NCBI GenBank assembly: GCA_029880325.1
Contig: JAOUOP010000009.1
Coordinates: 121,012 to 170,281 of the forward strand
Length of the DNA stretch: 49,270 nt
From: Myxococcales bacterium
GTDB taxonomy: Bacteria > Myxococcota_A > Polyangia > Polyangiales > JAFGIB01
Direction: 5' to 3'
How positions within the stretch are numbered: the stretch's first letter is position 1; the number at the start of each line of letters is the position of its first letter. Shown in pieces: positions 1 to 8,831 of the stretch. The translations under genes were made by a program, and so were the position numbers. The notes beneath the pieces are model-generated. The model worked only from the letters and a program-made list of their open reading frames with translations. It made no database searches and was not told the DNA's origin.

Positions 1-21
1 GGGCAGCTGCGAGCGCCGCGA

Positions 22-981
22 TCAGCCGTCCAGGTTGCGACTCTCGACGTAGAAGTCGTAGCAGCGGTCGCGCTCTTCGGGATTGGCGCGCAGCTTCATG
101 GCCGCCCTCGGGTGCTGGTTCAAGTAGCCCGAGATGCCGTAGATGTCGTTGAAGCCCCACTCGATCTCTTCGCGCAGGGGCACGAACTGCTCCTGGATCA
201 CGCGGTAGATCGGGCGCACGTCGAACTTCGGGTTCTTCAGGAAGTTGAGCAACAGCTCCAGGTTGCAGTTGCCCGCGCCGCGACCGATGCCGTTGATGGT
301 GGCATCCAGCAGATTGACCCCGTCGATGATCGCCTGCTGGGTGTTTGAAAACGCCAACTGCTGGTTATTGTGACCGTGAAAGCCCAGGGGCCGCTTGGGC
401 GCGTACTTGCGGTAAAGCTCGATGTAGGCCGTGATCTGCTCGGAGTAGAATGCGCCGTAGCTGTCGACCAGGTAGAGGTAGTCGACCTCGTCGGCCTCGT
501 TGATCTCTCCCAGCGCCTGTACCAGGTCCACTTCGATGGCCGCCGAGGGCGCCATCACGTTGAGCGTGGTCTCGTAGCCCAGGTCCTTGGTGCGCCGGAC
601 CAGGTCGATGCCCTTGTCGACGTCGGCCACGTAGCAAGCGGTGCGCACCATGTCGATCGGGCTCTGATCGGCGGGTTTGAGCTTGCTGACGTCGACGCGG
701 CCCACGTCGTACATGACGGTCATCGCCGGACGCGTCTGGGCATCGCAGGAGTCGATGCAGCGCTTGATCTCGTCGTCGTCGCAGAAGTTCCACTTGCCCC
801 ACTGGTCGCGCGGGTAGGCGTCGCTGACCTCGAGCTTCTTGCCGATCTCGAAGTAGTCGACGCCAGCCTCGCAAGCGGCGCGGTAGCAGGCATGCACGAA
901 GTCGTCTCTGAACTGATATTGGTTGATCAGTCCACCGTCACGGACGGTGCAATCGAGCACCTTGATTTCCTTGCGGAACAT
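22..981 (-). CDS. HMGL-like (DRE-TIM metallolyase) aldolase
   Basis: The 319-residue protein opens with the signature DCTVRDGG near residues 10-17, the metal- and substrate-binding start of the HMGL/4-hydroxy-2-oxovalerate aldolase family, and has the second metal motif HGHNN in the middle followed by a Gly/Asn-rich stretch (NGIGRGAGNCNLE) typical of the same barrel. By family it would cleave or form a C-C bond on a 2-oxo or hydroxy acid with a divalent metal in the cytoplasm; the exact substrate cannot be read from the sequence. The ATG is preceded by GGGAG about 7 nt upstream, supporting this start. It lies 86 nt behind a MaoC-type hydratase gene on the same strand, so the two may be co-transcribed in acyl or keto-acid metabolism. 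No companion aldehyde dehydrogenase is visible in the window. Confidence 0.85.
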   Translation of the reverse strand: MFRKEIKVLDCTVRDGGLINQYQFRDDFVHACYRAACEAGVDYFEIGKKLEVSDAYPRDQWGKWNFCDDDEIKRCIDSCDAQTRPAMTVMYDVGRVDVSKLKPADQSPIDMVRTACYVADVDKGIDLVRRTKDLGYETTLNVMAPSAAIEVDLVQALGEINEADEVDYLYLVDSYGAFYSEQITAYIELYRKYAPKRPLGFHGHNNQQLAFSNTQQAIIDGVNLLDATINGIGRGAGNCNLELLLNFLKNPKFDVRPIYRVIQEQFVPLREEIEWGFNDIYGISGYLNQHPRAAMKLRANPEERDRCYDFYVESRNLDG

Positions 982-1067
982 CGCTCACTCCCTTCCGCGA
1001 ACGCGCACGGGCAGGTCTACCGGTCGATCTCTGGATGAAAAGCCGGCGCCGGAGCGCCCGGCCGCGC

Positions 1068-1553
1068 TCAGGCGTACATCAGGCGCGTGATCCACTCGGC
1101 CACACACGCCGGCTTGCTCTCACCGTCGATCTCGATGGTGCACTTCTGGATCAAGTGGATGGTGTTGGGGTTCTTGAGCTCGACGCCAGCGAGCTCACGG
1201 ACCATGCGAATCTTGGAGTTGACCTTGACCGGATTCGGGAAGCGCACCTTCTCGAAGCCGTAGTTCACGCCCATCATGATGCCAGCGTAGGGCTCGGCGC
1301 CGAAGGAGGCCTTCACCGAGGTGGCCAGGTGCGTGAGCATGGAGAGAGTCAGAAAGCCGTGCGCGATGGGCACCTTGTAGGGCGAGAGCTTGGCGGCCTG
1401 CTCGGGGTCGACGTGGATGAACTGGTGGTCAATCGTGCAGTCGGCAAATTGATTGATGCGGTCCTGGTCGATGGTGAACCACTCGCCCGGCTCGTCCTGC
1501 TTGCCCACGAACTTCTGGAAGATTTCGGCTGCGTTCTCGGCGTTCGTGCCCAT
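1068..1553 (-). CDS. MaoC/NodN-like (R)-hydratase, hot-dog fold
   Basis: The 161-residue product matches the MaoC-like dehydratase family: the hydratase segment contains DHQFIHVDPEQAA with the Asp and His of the hydratase motif, followed by the conserved HGFLTLSM stretch. Family members hydrate trans-2-enoyl-CoA or related thioesters in the cytoplasm. The chosen ATG has GGAGAG about 9 nt upstream; another ATG five codons upstream (1568) is also in frame but lacks a good site, and further upstream extension has poor coding character. The Gly usually found before the motif Asp is replaced here (TIDHQ instead of TGDxQ), a mild deviation. The aldolase gene follows on the same strand. The hydratase call is good; the substrate is unknown. 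Confidence 0.85.
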   Translation of the reverse strand: MGTNAENAAEIFQKFVGKQDEPGEWFTIDQDRINQFADCTIDHQFIHVDPEQAAKLSPYKVPIAHGFLTLSMLTHLATSVKASFGAEPYAGIMMGVNYGFEKVRFPNPVKVNSKIRMVRELAGVELKNPNTIHLIQKCTIEIDGESKPACVAEWITRLMYA

Positions 1554-1707
1554 CTCTGGTCTCTCCATCAAGGGCCCGCCGCATCCTGTGATTGGCGCCG
1601 GGCGATTCGCTCGCTCGCCTGCCGTGCCCCGCGGGCCGGCAAACCGCGATGGGCTGTGTAGTGTAGATGCCGCTGGAACGCAACGTCGTGACCGGGACGC
1701 CGGGGCT

Positions 1708-3585
1708 TCAGGCCCCGTCGTCATCCTCCCCGGGCGCATCCAGCGCCGATAGCTCGCGCTCTGCAGCTGCGGCAAAGAGCGCGGCCTCTTGGTTGCGGGA
1801 GGCCAGCTCGAGCGCCCAGCTCAAGGCCTCGCGGGCGGCGGCGGTGCGACCTTCCTGGGCGTGGCTGCGACCCAGCTCCACCATCAACTCGGCGGCCAGG
1901 GCCGGGTCGGCCTGATCGGCATAGCACAGCCCCTCGTAGGCGCGCGCCAGCCACTGGGCCGCGGACTCGGGGTCGCCCTGCTGCTGGGCATGGCGCGCGG
2001 CGCGCAGGCCGTAGTCGACCACGCGGGCGGCCTCGCCATGGGGCAGCGCACGGTGCAGGTGGGTGGCGATCTCGGCGGTGGCCCGGCCCTGCAGGGGCCG
2101 CTGCTGCTCGAAGACCTCGGCCACCTGCAGGTGCAGCTTGCAGCGCAGGGCGCTGCTGAGGCCCCCGTAGATGGTGTCGCGCAGCATCGGATGGGCGAAG
2201 CAAAGCGCCCCGCTTTCATCCTCGGTGCGCTCGATCAGGCGCGCCCGCTCGGCCCGGTCCAGGGCCCGCAGCAGCGCCCCCGGCTCGGCCCGCAACACCC
2301 GCTGCAAGACCGGCAGCTCGAAGTACTGGCCGATCACGGCCGCCGCCTCCACGACCTCGCGTGTCTGCTCATCGAGGGCCTCGAGACGGGCGCGTACCGC
2401 GTCACGCGCATTGGGCGGCGCCCGGATCGTCGCCGGATCGGGCGCCTCGCCCGCAAGCCAACGCGACAAGACCGTGCGCGCCGCCTCCCGAACCCACAGC
2501 GGATTGCCGGCGGTCTGTAGGTGCAGCGCCTCGGCGACCGGCGCCTCGGGCGCGTGCCCCCACAGGATGTGCACGTACTCGGCCACCGCTTCCCGCGACA
2601 GCGGCGAAAGCGGCACCCGCTTGCCGCTCTCGGCCCGTTCGATGCGCTCGATCAGGCCCCAGCTGGGATGCTCGGGGGGCAGCTCGGTGTCGCGCACGGT
2701 CGCCACGATCAGGATGCGCGCCGCGCCCAGGGCCTCGCTCAAATAGGCCAGCAGCGACAGCGACAGGGCGTCGGCCCAGTGGATGTCGTCGAGCACCAGC
2801 AGCCGGGTACCGTGGCGCGCGCTGGTGCGCAAAAGCCGCGCCAGGGCGTCGAAGTGCTCGCGGCCGAAGGGCGGCGACGCAGGCGCTCCGGGACCCGCCA
2901 GCTCCGGCAGCAGCGCGATCAGGGCCTGGCGCTGATCGGCCGGCAGGGCGGCGACGCCAGCATCGCCCAGCTCGTCGCGCAGCTGGCGGATGATCTGCAC
3001 CCACAGCCAGGGCCGCGCGCCACCGTCGTCCGGGCGGCAGCGCCCCAGCCAGGCCTCGATGCCGCGCTTCTTGGCGCGCGCTGTGATCTCGCGGGCCGCC
3101 CGGCTCTTGCCGATGCCCGGTTCGCCGAAGAGCAGCCGCACCTGGGTGCGACCGTCTTCGGCCCGCGACAGCGCCCCCTCCAGCCGTCGCATCAAACGCT
3201 CGCGGCCCACGAAGGCGTCGCGCAGGTCGGGGTGCAGGTCGGTGTCGATCTCCCCGGCGGGCGCCGTGCTGTCGCCGGCGTGGCGCACCTCGGCCGCGAA
3301 GCGATAGCCGCGCCCATGGGCGGTCTCGATGGGCCCGCCGCGGGCGCCGCTCTGCTGCAGCGCGCGCCGAAGGCGTGCCACCGCCGTCGGCACCACCGCC
3401 TCGACCACGGCCTCGCCGTGCCACACCTGCTGCAGCAGCTCTTCCTTGGTGACCACCCGCTCGCGGTGCTCCACCAGATAGCAGAGCAGGTCGAAGACCT
3501 TGCGGTCGATCTGGACTCGCTCGCCTTGGTGACGAAGCTCGAAGAGCGAGACGTCGAGCTCGAACTCGCCGAAGCGAAATCCCAC
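1708..3585 (-). CDS. Winged-helix (OmpR-type) regulator with STAND/AAA ATPase domain
   Basis: The 625-residue protein starts with an OmpR/CadC-type winged helix (about residues 1-97, ending in HGRGYRFAAEV). A linker and an ATPase module follow, with Walker A GEPGIGKS near residue 150, Walker B LLVLDDIHWAD near 255 and a VATVRDTE sensor segment. The C-terminal third is Ala/Leu-rich and helical, TPR-like. This architecture is known for ATP-dependent one-component transcription regulators; ligand and targets are unknown. The GTG start is chosen because the winged helix begins right there (GFRFGEFELD) and because TACAAT lies 8 nt upstream, as expected for a leaderless mRNA; no Shine-Dalgarno sequence is present. 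A paralogue of the same design lies at 17515-20568. Adjacent genes do not reveal its regulon. Confidence 0.85.
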   Translation of the reverse strand: MGFRFGEFELDVSLFELRHQGERVQIDRKVFDLLCYLVEHRERVVTKEELLQQVWHGEAVVEAVVPTAVARLRRALQQSGARGGPIETAHGRGYRFAAEVRHAGDSTAPAGEIDTDLHPDLRDAFVGRERLMRRLEGALSRAEDGRTQVRLLFGEPGIGKSRAAREITARAKKRGIEAWLGRCRPDDGGARPWLWVQIIRQLRDELGDAGVAALPADQRQALIALLPELAGPGAPASPPFGREHFDALARLLRTSARHGTRLLVLDDIHWADALSLSLLAYLSEALGAARILIVATVRDTELPPEHPSWGLIERIERAESGKRVPLSPLSREAVAEYVHILWGHAPEAPVAEALHLQTAGNPLWVREAARTVLSRWLAGEAPDPATIRAPPNARDAVRARLEALDEQTREVVEAAAVIGQYFELPVLQRVLRAEPGALLRALDRAERARLIERTEDESGALCFAHPMLRDTIYGGLSSALRCKLHLQVAEVFEQQRPLQGRATAEIATHLHRALPHGEAARVVDYGLRAARHAQQQGDPESAAQWLARAYEGLCYADQADPALAAELMVELGRSHAQEGRTAAAREALSWALELASRNQEAALFAAAAERELSALDAPGEDDDGA

Positions 3586-3722
3586 GACGTCCGATTGTAC
3601 CACGCTCCAGAGCGGCGATTGGTTTGAAGCCACCGCAACGTCGCGGCCCCCTGGCGGGACCGGACGCCGCAGCTGGCGCCGTAGCGGTCCCGAGAGCGGA
3701 TCATGACTTCCGCCGAGCACAT

Positions 3723-4715
3723 CTAGAGCGCCGCCGTCAGCAGCCGCTGGGCCCCAGCGCCGAGCGCAGCCACCTCCGATGGCGCCTGCGCTGTGAGCCC
3801 CAGCGCGGAAAAACCCGCCGGCGCACCCACCGCCGCCAGCGTTTCGGACAGCAGCTGCCACGGCCGTGGCCGTCCCAGCGCCACCGCAAGCGCACGCCCC
3901 GCGGCGCTGCCGCCGTCGAGCAGGGCCTTGAGGGTGTGGGGCAGGAGCAGGCTGTGGATCAGGCTGTGCTCGAGGCCATAGCGGCCGCCGAGGTGGTGGG
4001 CCAGGCGGTGGTGCACCCCCATGATTCCGGCATCGAGCACGGCGGCGGCCTGTGGCGTCGCGCGCAGGAGGGCGATGCGGGCGGCGGCGACCCGTTCGGG
4101 GTCAGCCAGGTCGGCCAAGTCGGCGATGGCGGCAAAAATCGCGACGGCCGCCTCCACCGCCCGGTCCCTTGCCGGGGCATCCAGGGGGGTATCGAGCGCG
4201 TCTGTGGATAGGGTGCTGACCGGGTGGGCCAGGGCGTTGCAGGCGCTGAGCACACAGATGTGGGCCGGCAGGCCCTGGAAAAGCGTGGGGTCGTAGAGCA
4301 CGCGCTCGGGGCGCACGCGCCCGTCGCGTCCGGTGCGCTTACTCGAGCCGTCGGTGATGCCGAAGATGGCCGTCGCCTCGGAGCCCGAAAACGTGGTGGG
4401 AATGGCAACGAAGGGCAGTGAGTGCTCGAGCCTGAGGGCCTTGCCCAGGCCCGTGGCCGAGCCGCCACCGAGACTCACAAGCCCGTCGGCCCCGCTTTGC
4501 TCGAGCTGGCGTGCAGCCGCTTCGACCACCTGCCGCGGCACGTGCACGCGGGCGCCGTCGAAGACATGGCACTGCCGTGGCGACAGGGCCGACAGCAGGC
4601 GCTCCAGGTGGCGGCGCGAGGACGAGGTCAAGATCAGCGGGCGCTGCACCCCCAGGGCGTCGAGCACCTGCCCGCTGCGCTCGACCAAACCGGCTTCCAG
4701 CTCGAAATGCGTCAT
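3723..4715 (-). CDS. Maleylacetate reductase-like Fe-ADH family oxidoreductase
   Basis: The 330-residue protein has the group III iron-type alcohol dehydrogenase layout. The nucleotide-binding motif LGGGSATGLGKA is followed by PTTFSGSEAT, then DGRVRPERVLYDP, and a His-rich active-site region (GVHHRLAHHLGG with later EHSLIHS and LPH). That motif set is closer to maleylacetate reductases than to other members; these reduce maleylacetate to 3-oxoadipate with NAD(P)H in aromatic ring degradation. It is slightly short for the family (usually about 350 residues). No ring-cleaving dioxygenase lies nearby, so the pathway assignment is from the family only. The ATG at 4715 has no clear Shine-Dalgarno site. 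The lytic transglycosylase gene ends 44 nt upstream on the same strand. Confidence 0.8.
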   Translation of the reverse strand: MTHFELEAGLVERSGQVLDALGVQRPLILTSSSRRHLERLLSALSPRQCHVFDGARVHVPRQVVEAAARQLEQSGADGLVSLGGGSATGLGKALRLEHSLPFVAIPTTFSGSEATAIFGITDGSSKRTGRDGRVRPERVLYDPTLFQGLPAHICVLSACNALAHPVSTLSTDALDTPLDAPARDRAVEAAVAIFAAIADLADLADPERVAAARIALLRATPQAAAVLDAGIMGVHHRLAHHLGGRYGLEHSLIHSLLLPHTLKALLDGGSAAGRALAVALGRPRPWQLLSETLAAVGAPAGFSALGLTAQAPSEVAALGAGAQRLLTAAL

Positions 4716-4759
4716 CGCAACGGCAGTGTGGGGCAGGGGCGCGGGCGCCTCAAACCGCG

Positions 4760-5419
4760 TCAGCGGCGGCTCGCCCGCGACAGCCGCAGCACGCGCGCCA
4801 CGTAGGTGCGGGTCTCGGCGGGCAGCCGGCTGCTGCCGGTCACCGACACGCGGCCCGGTCCGGCATTGTAGGCGGCGGCCGTGCGCGACCAGTCACCGCG
4901 GTAGCGCGACAGCAGCTCGCGCAGGTAGCGACCGGCAGCGTCCACGTTGTCCTCGGGGTCGAAGGGGTCGCGGGCGCCGTAGCCCGCTGCCGTCGCCGGC
5001 ATCAGCTGCATCACACCCATGGCGCCGGTGCGGCTGACGGCGTGGGGGTCGAAGCTCGACTCCACCCTGGCAATCGCCAAAAACAGCGCCTCCGGCACCC
5101 GATGGCGGCGGGCGGCCTGGGCGGCGGCCTCGGTGCCGCGCCCGTGGTGCCAGTGGACCACGTGCCCCAGGCAGTGCAGGGCGAAGTGCGAGAGGGCGCG
5201 GCTCTTTTCGGGCAGATGGCGCGTCGAGACCGGATGGGGGTCGCCTCCGAGCTGGGCCACCGCCAGGTTCACGCACAGGATGTAGCCCAGCAGCAGCGCG
5301 GCCAGGGGCAGCCCGAGCCGGCGCAACGCCGAACCGCGCGAAGCCCGCCTTCGGGATCGACGCCGACCCCGGCGAAACGCGATTCGAGGACGGCCACGCC
5401 AGCGTCGCCGAGATGCCAT
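4760..5419 (-). CDS. Membrane-anchored lytic transglycosylase (SLT/LysM-type GEWL fold)
   Basis: The 219-residue protein has a very Arg-rich N-terminus, one transmembrane or uncleaved signal segment (LGLPLAALLLGYILCV, about residues 35-50) and an SLT domain. The domain shows the catalytic Glu in IARVESSFDPHAVS, followed by the family hallmark GAMGVMQLMPATA and later AAYNAGPGRV. Enzymes of this family cut peptidoglycan between MurNAc and GlcNAc, giving anhydro-MurNAc, and act in the periplasm. The start may lie downstream of the Arg-rich stretch; I kept the longest version because no internal start has a clear ribosome binding site. It is divergent from the lipoprotein gene at 5566. Confidence 0.88.
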   Translation of the reverse strand: MASRRRWRGRPRIAFRRGRRRSRRRASRGSALRRLGLPLAALLLGYILCVNLAVAQLGGDPHPVSTRHLPEKSRALSHFALHCLGHVVHWHHGRGTEAAAQAARRHRVPEALFLAIARVESSFDPHAVSRTGAMGVMQLMPATAAGYGARDPFDPEDNVDAAGRYLRELLSRYRGDWSRTAAAYNAGPGRVSVTGSSRLPAETRTYVARVLRLSRASRR

Positions 5420-5565
5420 CGGCGGACGCTACCGCCACGACCGCCGCGAATCGACTTTCTGGTGGCAGCAGTGGCGATGATCGGCCCGATTTGGGCTTCC
5501 CCCACGGAATTGGGGTAGGATCGTCGGCCGCGCGCCGCGGAGCAAGCCGCAAGGAGCGAACGGAC

Positions 5566-7152
5566 GTGGAAACCGAACGAGGGGTGCTTGGGAGTGTGGG
5601 CGGGCTGCTCGGCCCTGCGCTGGTGGCGCTCGTGCTTTCGAGCTGCTCGCTGCTGACAGACTTCGACCACTACCAATATGGCAGCGGGGCCGAAGACGGT
5701 GGAGGTGGAGGCGGCGCCGCTACCGACGACGCGGGCGCGGGGTCGAGCATGGACGGCGGCCCTGACGCCGACACCGCCCCCGGCGATGCGACCGACGCCA
5801 TGACCGACGCCATGATCGACGCGGGCCCGAGCACCGACGGCGACGTGGGCGGCGGCGAAGACAGCGGCGGTGACTCCTGCAAGGACAGCGACGGCGACGG
5901 CGTCTGCGACGCGAACGACGTCTGCCCCGATGGGGCCGACAGCGCCGACGCCGACGCCGACGGCGTGCCCGACGCCTGCGACCGCTGCGACGGCAGCGAC
6001 GACAGCGTCGATGCGGACGCCGACAGCGTCCCCGACGGCTGCGATGCCTGCCAGGGTCACGACGACCGGGTCGACAGCGACAGCGACGGCGTCCCCGACG
6101 GCTGCGACTGCGACCAGGGCTCGGAGGCCTGCGATGTCAACGCCAGCTGCAACGAGACCGCGACCGGCACCAGCTGCAACTGTAATGCGGGCTACACGGG
6201 CGACGGCAGCAGCTGCAGCGCGGTGGATTGCGGCGCGCTTTCACCACCGACCAACGGCCACGTTGGCACGCCAGCCGGCACCACCTACGGCCAGGAGGCC
6301 AGCTACGCCTGTGACCTCGGCTATGCCCTGAGCGGCGACGCCAGCCGCCGCTGCGAGAGCGACGGCACCTGGAGTGGCGGCGCGCCCTCCTGCCCGGTGT
6401 CGGGCTGCGGACCGCCCCCGCTTCCCGTGGGCGGCAGCGTCAGCGGCGACTCCACCGCGGCGGGCTCGACGGTGAAGTACAGCTGCGATGGCGGCCTGCG
6501 CTTGAACGGCTCGCAGTTCGCGGTATGCGGCCCGGACGGCGTGGGCGGCTGGCTCGGGGAGCCCCCGCTCTGCGGACAGGTGGGCGAATGCGCCTGTGAC
6601 GGAGCGTATGCGGTCGGCGATGCGGTGATGGCCGATTGGGATATCTTGGATGGCCTGGGCTCCCTCGTTCTGCCCGCCGGCGCGCGCGGCCGGGTGGTCA
6701 CGGTGGACCCCCTGGAGCCTGGCGTGCTGGTGGAGTGGGAGGATTGGTTCGACGGCTATGACGGCCTCTGCGACACCGTGACCTCCGACACTTGCCCCCC
6801 GTGCATACCGGCTGGAACCTCGCGTTGGTGGGTGTACTGCGACGACCTCGTCCCCCTGCGCCTCACCTGCTCCTGCGGCGGCTCGTTGTCCACGGGCGAC
6901 CGCGTGGTGGCGCTGGTCGACGCTCCAGCGCCCGCCCCCGGTGCCCCTAAGGCCAATGGCGTGACCCAGGGGCAGCTCGGCACCGTCATTGCCGGCGGCA
7001 GCGGGGCCAACAACGTGCTGGTCGAATGGGATGGTTGGACCAACGGACATGGCGGCGACTGCGGCAGCTCCAGGTGTGGCGGCTGCGAGGAAAAGGGCCT
7101 GAGCCGCTGGTACACCGCCTGCGACCAGCTGGGCTGGCTGCCCCCTCCCTGA
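5566..7152 (+). CDS. Secreted lipoprotein with TSP3, EGF-like, two sushi/CCP and two tandem Trp/Cys modules
   Basis: The GTG start is fixed by AAGGAG 9 nt upstream. Residues 1-25 form a lipoprotein signal ending in the lipobox VLSSC. In order come a Gly/Asp-rich linker, thrombospondin type 3 calcium repeats (DSDGDGVCD, DADADGVPDACD, DSDSDGVPDGCD), an EGF-like segment (CNCNAGYTGDGSSC), two sushi/CCP domains (CGALSPPTNG..., CGPPPLPVGG...) and two copies of a C-terminal module of about 85 residues sharing VLVEW, Gly-rich spacing, paired Cys and SRWW/SRWY...CDQL. This is an outer-membrane or surface protein with likely calcium-stiffened repeats and binding domains; its ligand is unknown. A weak -10 (TAGGAT) lies about 45 nt before the start. 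It converges with 7176-8096. Confidence 0.85.
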   Translation: METERGVLGSVGGLLGPALVALVLSSCSLLTDFDHYQYGSGAEDGGGGGGAATDDAGAGSSMDGGPDADTAPGDATDAMTDAMIDAGPSTDGDVGGGEDSGGDSCKDSDGDGVCDANDVCPDGADSADADADGVPDACDRCDGSDDSVDADADSVPDGCDACQGHDDRVDSDSDGVPDGCDCDQGSEACDVNASCNETATGTSCNCNAGYTGDGSSCSAVDCGALSPPTNGHVGTPAGTTYGQEASYACDLGYALSGDASRRCESDGTWSGGAPSCPVSGCGPPPLPVGGSVSGDSTAAGSTVKYSCDGGLRLNGSQFAVCGPDGVGGWLGEPPLCGQVGECACDGAYAVGDAVMADWDILDGLGSLVLPAGARGRVVTVDPLEPGVLVEWEDWFDGYDGLCDTVTSDTCPPCIPAGTSRWWVYCDDLVPLRLTCSCGGSLSTGDRVVALVDAPAPAPGAPKANGVTQGQLGTVIAGGSGANNVLVEWDGWTNGHGGDCGSSRCGGCEEKGLSRWYTACDQLGWLPPP

Positions 7153-7175
7153 GCTGAGCGCCCCAGCCCCGCTGC

Positions 7176-8096
7176 TCAGTAGCGGCCGCGCACGCTGCCG
7201 TAACAGCCCCCCGTAGAGCAGCCGAAGGCGACGCCCGTCGAGTCTTCGGCTGCGTGGCCACGGCCCAAAAAGTAGAGCGCTGCGCCCGTGCCCGCCACGG
7301 CCAAGCCGCCGAAGAGCAGCACGTCGGTGACCAGCGCCAGGGTCTCGCCACGCGACTCGGTATCCTTCAGGGACGGGTCGGTGCAGAGCCGCGTGGGGCA
7401 CTCGTCCTCGAGCTTGCCCTGGTCGGAAATCGCCATCAATCCGGTGACGAGCGAGGCCACCACCATGGCACCACCGCCACCCATCAGGATCAGGGGCAAT
7501 AGGTTTTTGGAACCGGCGGCGGCCGGCGCCCCGCTATCGATGGCGGTATCGGTCTCGACGGCGGCCACCACATCATCCTGATGGGCGACGGGCGCGGGCG
7601 CGGGCCCGGGCTCCGATGCAGGCTGGCTGGCGGGCGGACTGGTGGCGGGCGGCTGCGCTGTCGGCTGTGCCACCGGCTCGGCGACAGGCTCTTGAGCAGG
7701 CTCGGCCTGCGCCGAACGCGCCAGCGCAGCATCCAGCGCCCGCAGCTTGGCCTCCAGCTGGGGTCGGTTTTCCACGTCATCGGCCTCCGCCAGGTACTTG
7801 CGCAGGGCCTCGGCAGCCTCGGCCTGTCGGTTGGCGTCGCGATAGGCCAGATAGACGTTGTACTGCAGGGTGGCGCGCTTCGAGGACCGGTAGGCCTCCT
7901 CGAACTCGTGGGCAGCCTTCAAGAAGTCCCCGTTGTCGTAGTGGGCGCGCCCCAGGCGAAAGTGGGCGCGCCCGCGCGCTTCTTCTTCTGCGGTCTGGGC
8001 CGACGCCGGCGCGCCCCATAACTCGAGGCATAGCAGGAGCGCCAAAAACCCGACCCGGCTTCGGGCTCGGCCCCTCGAATATCCCAAGCTCAGCAT
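7176..8096 (-). CDS. Periplasmic TPR protein with two C-terminal transmembrane segments
   Basis: The 306-residue protein has a signal peptide ending around PASAQ, a TPR-type region (RAHFRLGRAHYDNGDFLKAAHEFEEAY and the next repeat) up to about residue 120, a Pro/Ala/Gln-rich linker, and two hydrophobic segments separated by a short loop with a Cys pair (DECPTRLC). The layout matches 40350-41225 almost feature for feature, so the two are paralogues of a family often seen in myxobacteria; function is unknown but a protein-interaction scaffold at the envelope is likely. ATG 8096 is preferred over a GTG seven codons upstream; neither has a strong ribosome binding site. It converges with the sushi lipoprotein gene, leaving 23 nt between stop codons. 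Confidence 0.75.
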   Translation of the reverse strand: MLSLGYSRGRARSRVGFLALLLCLELWGAPASAQTAEEEARGRAHFRLGRAHYDNGDFLKAAHEFEEAYRSSKRATLQYNVYLAYRDANRQAEAAEALRKYLAEADDVENRPQLEAKLRALDAALARSAQAEPAQEPVAEPVAQPTAQPPATSPPASQPASEPGPAPAPVAHQDDVVAAVETDTAIDSGAPAAAGSKNLLPLILMGGGGAMVVASLVTGLMAISDQGKLEDECPTRLCTDPSLKDTESRGETLALVTDVLLFGGLAVAGTGAALYFLGRGHAAEDSTGVAFGCSTGGCYGSVRGRY

Positions 8097-8148
8097 CGGC
8101 GCATTACACCCGATCACCGCAGGGCTCGCAACGCGCCCTGCGCGACGA

Positions 8149-8645
8149 TCAGGCCCGATGGTGCAGCGAAGCGACCGGCCCGGCGAGACGCGGTAGGGGG
8201 GCGAGCAAAGCCAGCGTGCAGGGCTCGGTGGCGGTTACCAGCGTGGCGGCATCGAGTTCGCGCAGGGCGCCGTCGCCCAGCTTCTGGCCATCGACACGGC
8301 AGCGTCCGTCGAAGGCAGCGTCGCGACGGGCACGGGCGGCGGTGGCGGCGGCGTGGGAACCGCGGCCGTAGCCCCGGTAGCTGGCCCGCTACGCGTCGAC
8401 CGAGTTGGCGTCGGCGCCTTCGAGGTGCTCGATGAAAGCCAGCAGCTCTTCACTGGCAGTCGTGATGGCGCGCGCGAGGTCGTGACCGACGGCCAAGCGC
8501 TCGACGCCGAAGAGCCGCCGAGCGGGCCCAGCAGCAACAGCGCCACGGTGTAGGGCAGCCCCGTGCCCCGCGCCCAGCCGCGGGTCGCCGCCCCGATGAC
8601 CAGGGCCACCATGGCGATGACAACGATCGACAGCTCCACGCCCAC
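8149..8645 (-). pseudogene. Decayed cation:proton antiporter gene (CPA family remnant)
   Basis: A GTG at 8645 with GGAGGT 6 nt upstream opens a reading frame resembling the N-terminus of Na+/H+ antiporters (VELSIVVIAMVALVIG, then TGLPYTVALLLLGP). About 8517 the frame must shift by one base to continue as LFGVERLAVGHDLARAI...EELLAFI, which fits the next antiporter segment and then stops at TAG near 8395. The same shifted frame continues after the stop through a foreign 67-bp segment (8302-8368) into a tail (DGALRELDAATLVTATEPCTLALL) that resembles the C-terminal regulatory end of some antiporters, ending at 8149. The core membrane domain is missing. I read this as an internally deleted, frameshifted pseudogene; the N-terminal identity is fairly clear, the C-terminal one speculative. 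Confidence 0.55.
8302..8368 (+). repeat. 67-bp perfect inverted repeat, copy 1
   Basis: This segment is the exact reverse complement of 9061-9127, with no mismatch over 67 bp. Flanking sequence then diverges, with only scattered matches on one side. It lies inside the antiporter pseudogene, so it was probably copied here from the intact proline-rich gene downstream. Confidence 0.9.
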
Positions 8646-8831
8646 GCAAGCACCTCCGGCGGCGCTCTCTGGAGCGGCAACCGCAGTTTCGAAACTACGC
8701 ACGACCGCCGGAAGCGGCCAAAGTCCTGTTTGGGCGTTCAGGCCCTTGCGTGGTTTTTCGGCGAGGACTTGGTGCTCGGATCGCGCACCGGGTAGCCTGG
8801 CATTTGGGAATCTTCAGATCGGTCCCAAACG

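Noticed and set aside
370..1038. Long plus-strand frames opposite the aldolase and other minus-strand genes
   Set aside because: These are shadow frames produced by high-GC codon bias of the real gene; none has family motifs or a ribosome binding site.
1667..1915. Small frames between the MaoC gene and the regulator
   Set aside because: Poor composition and no ribosome binding site; they are shadows of the regulator gene.
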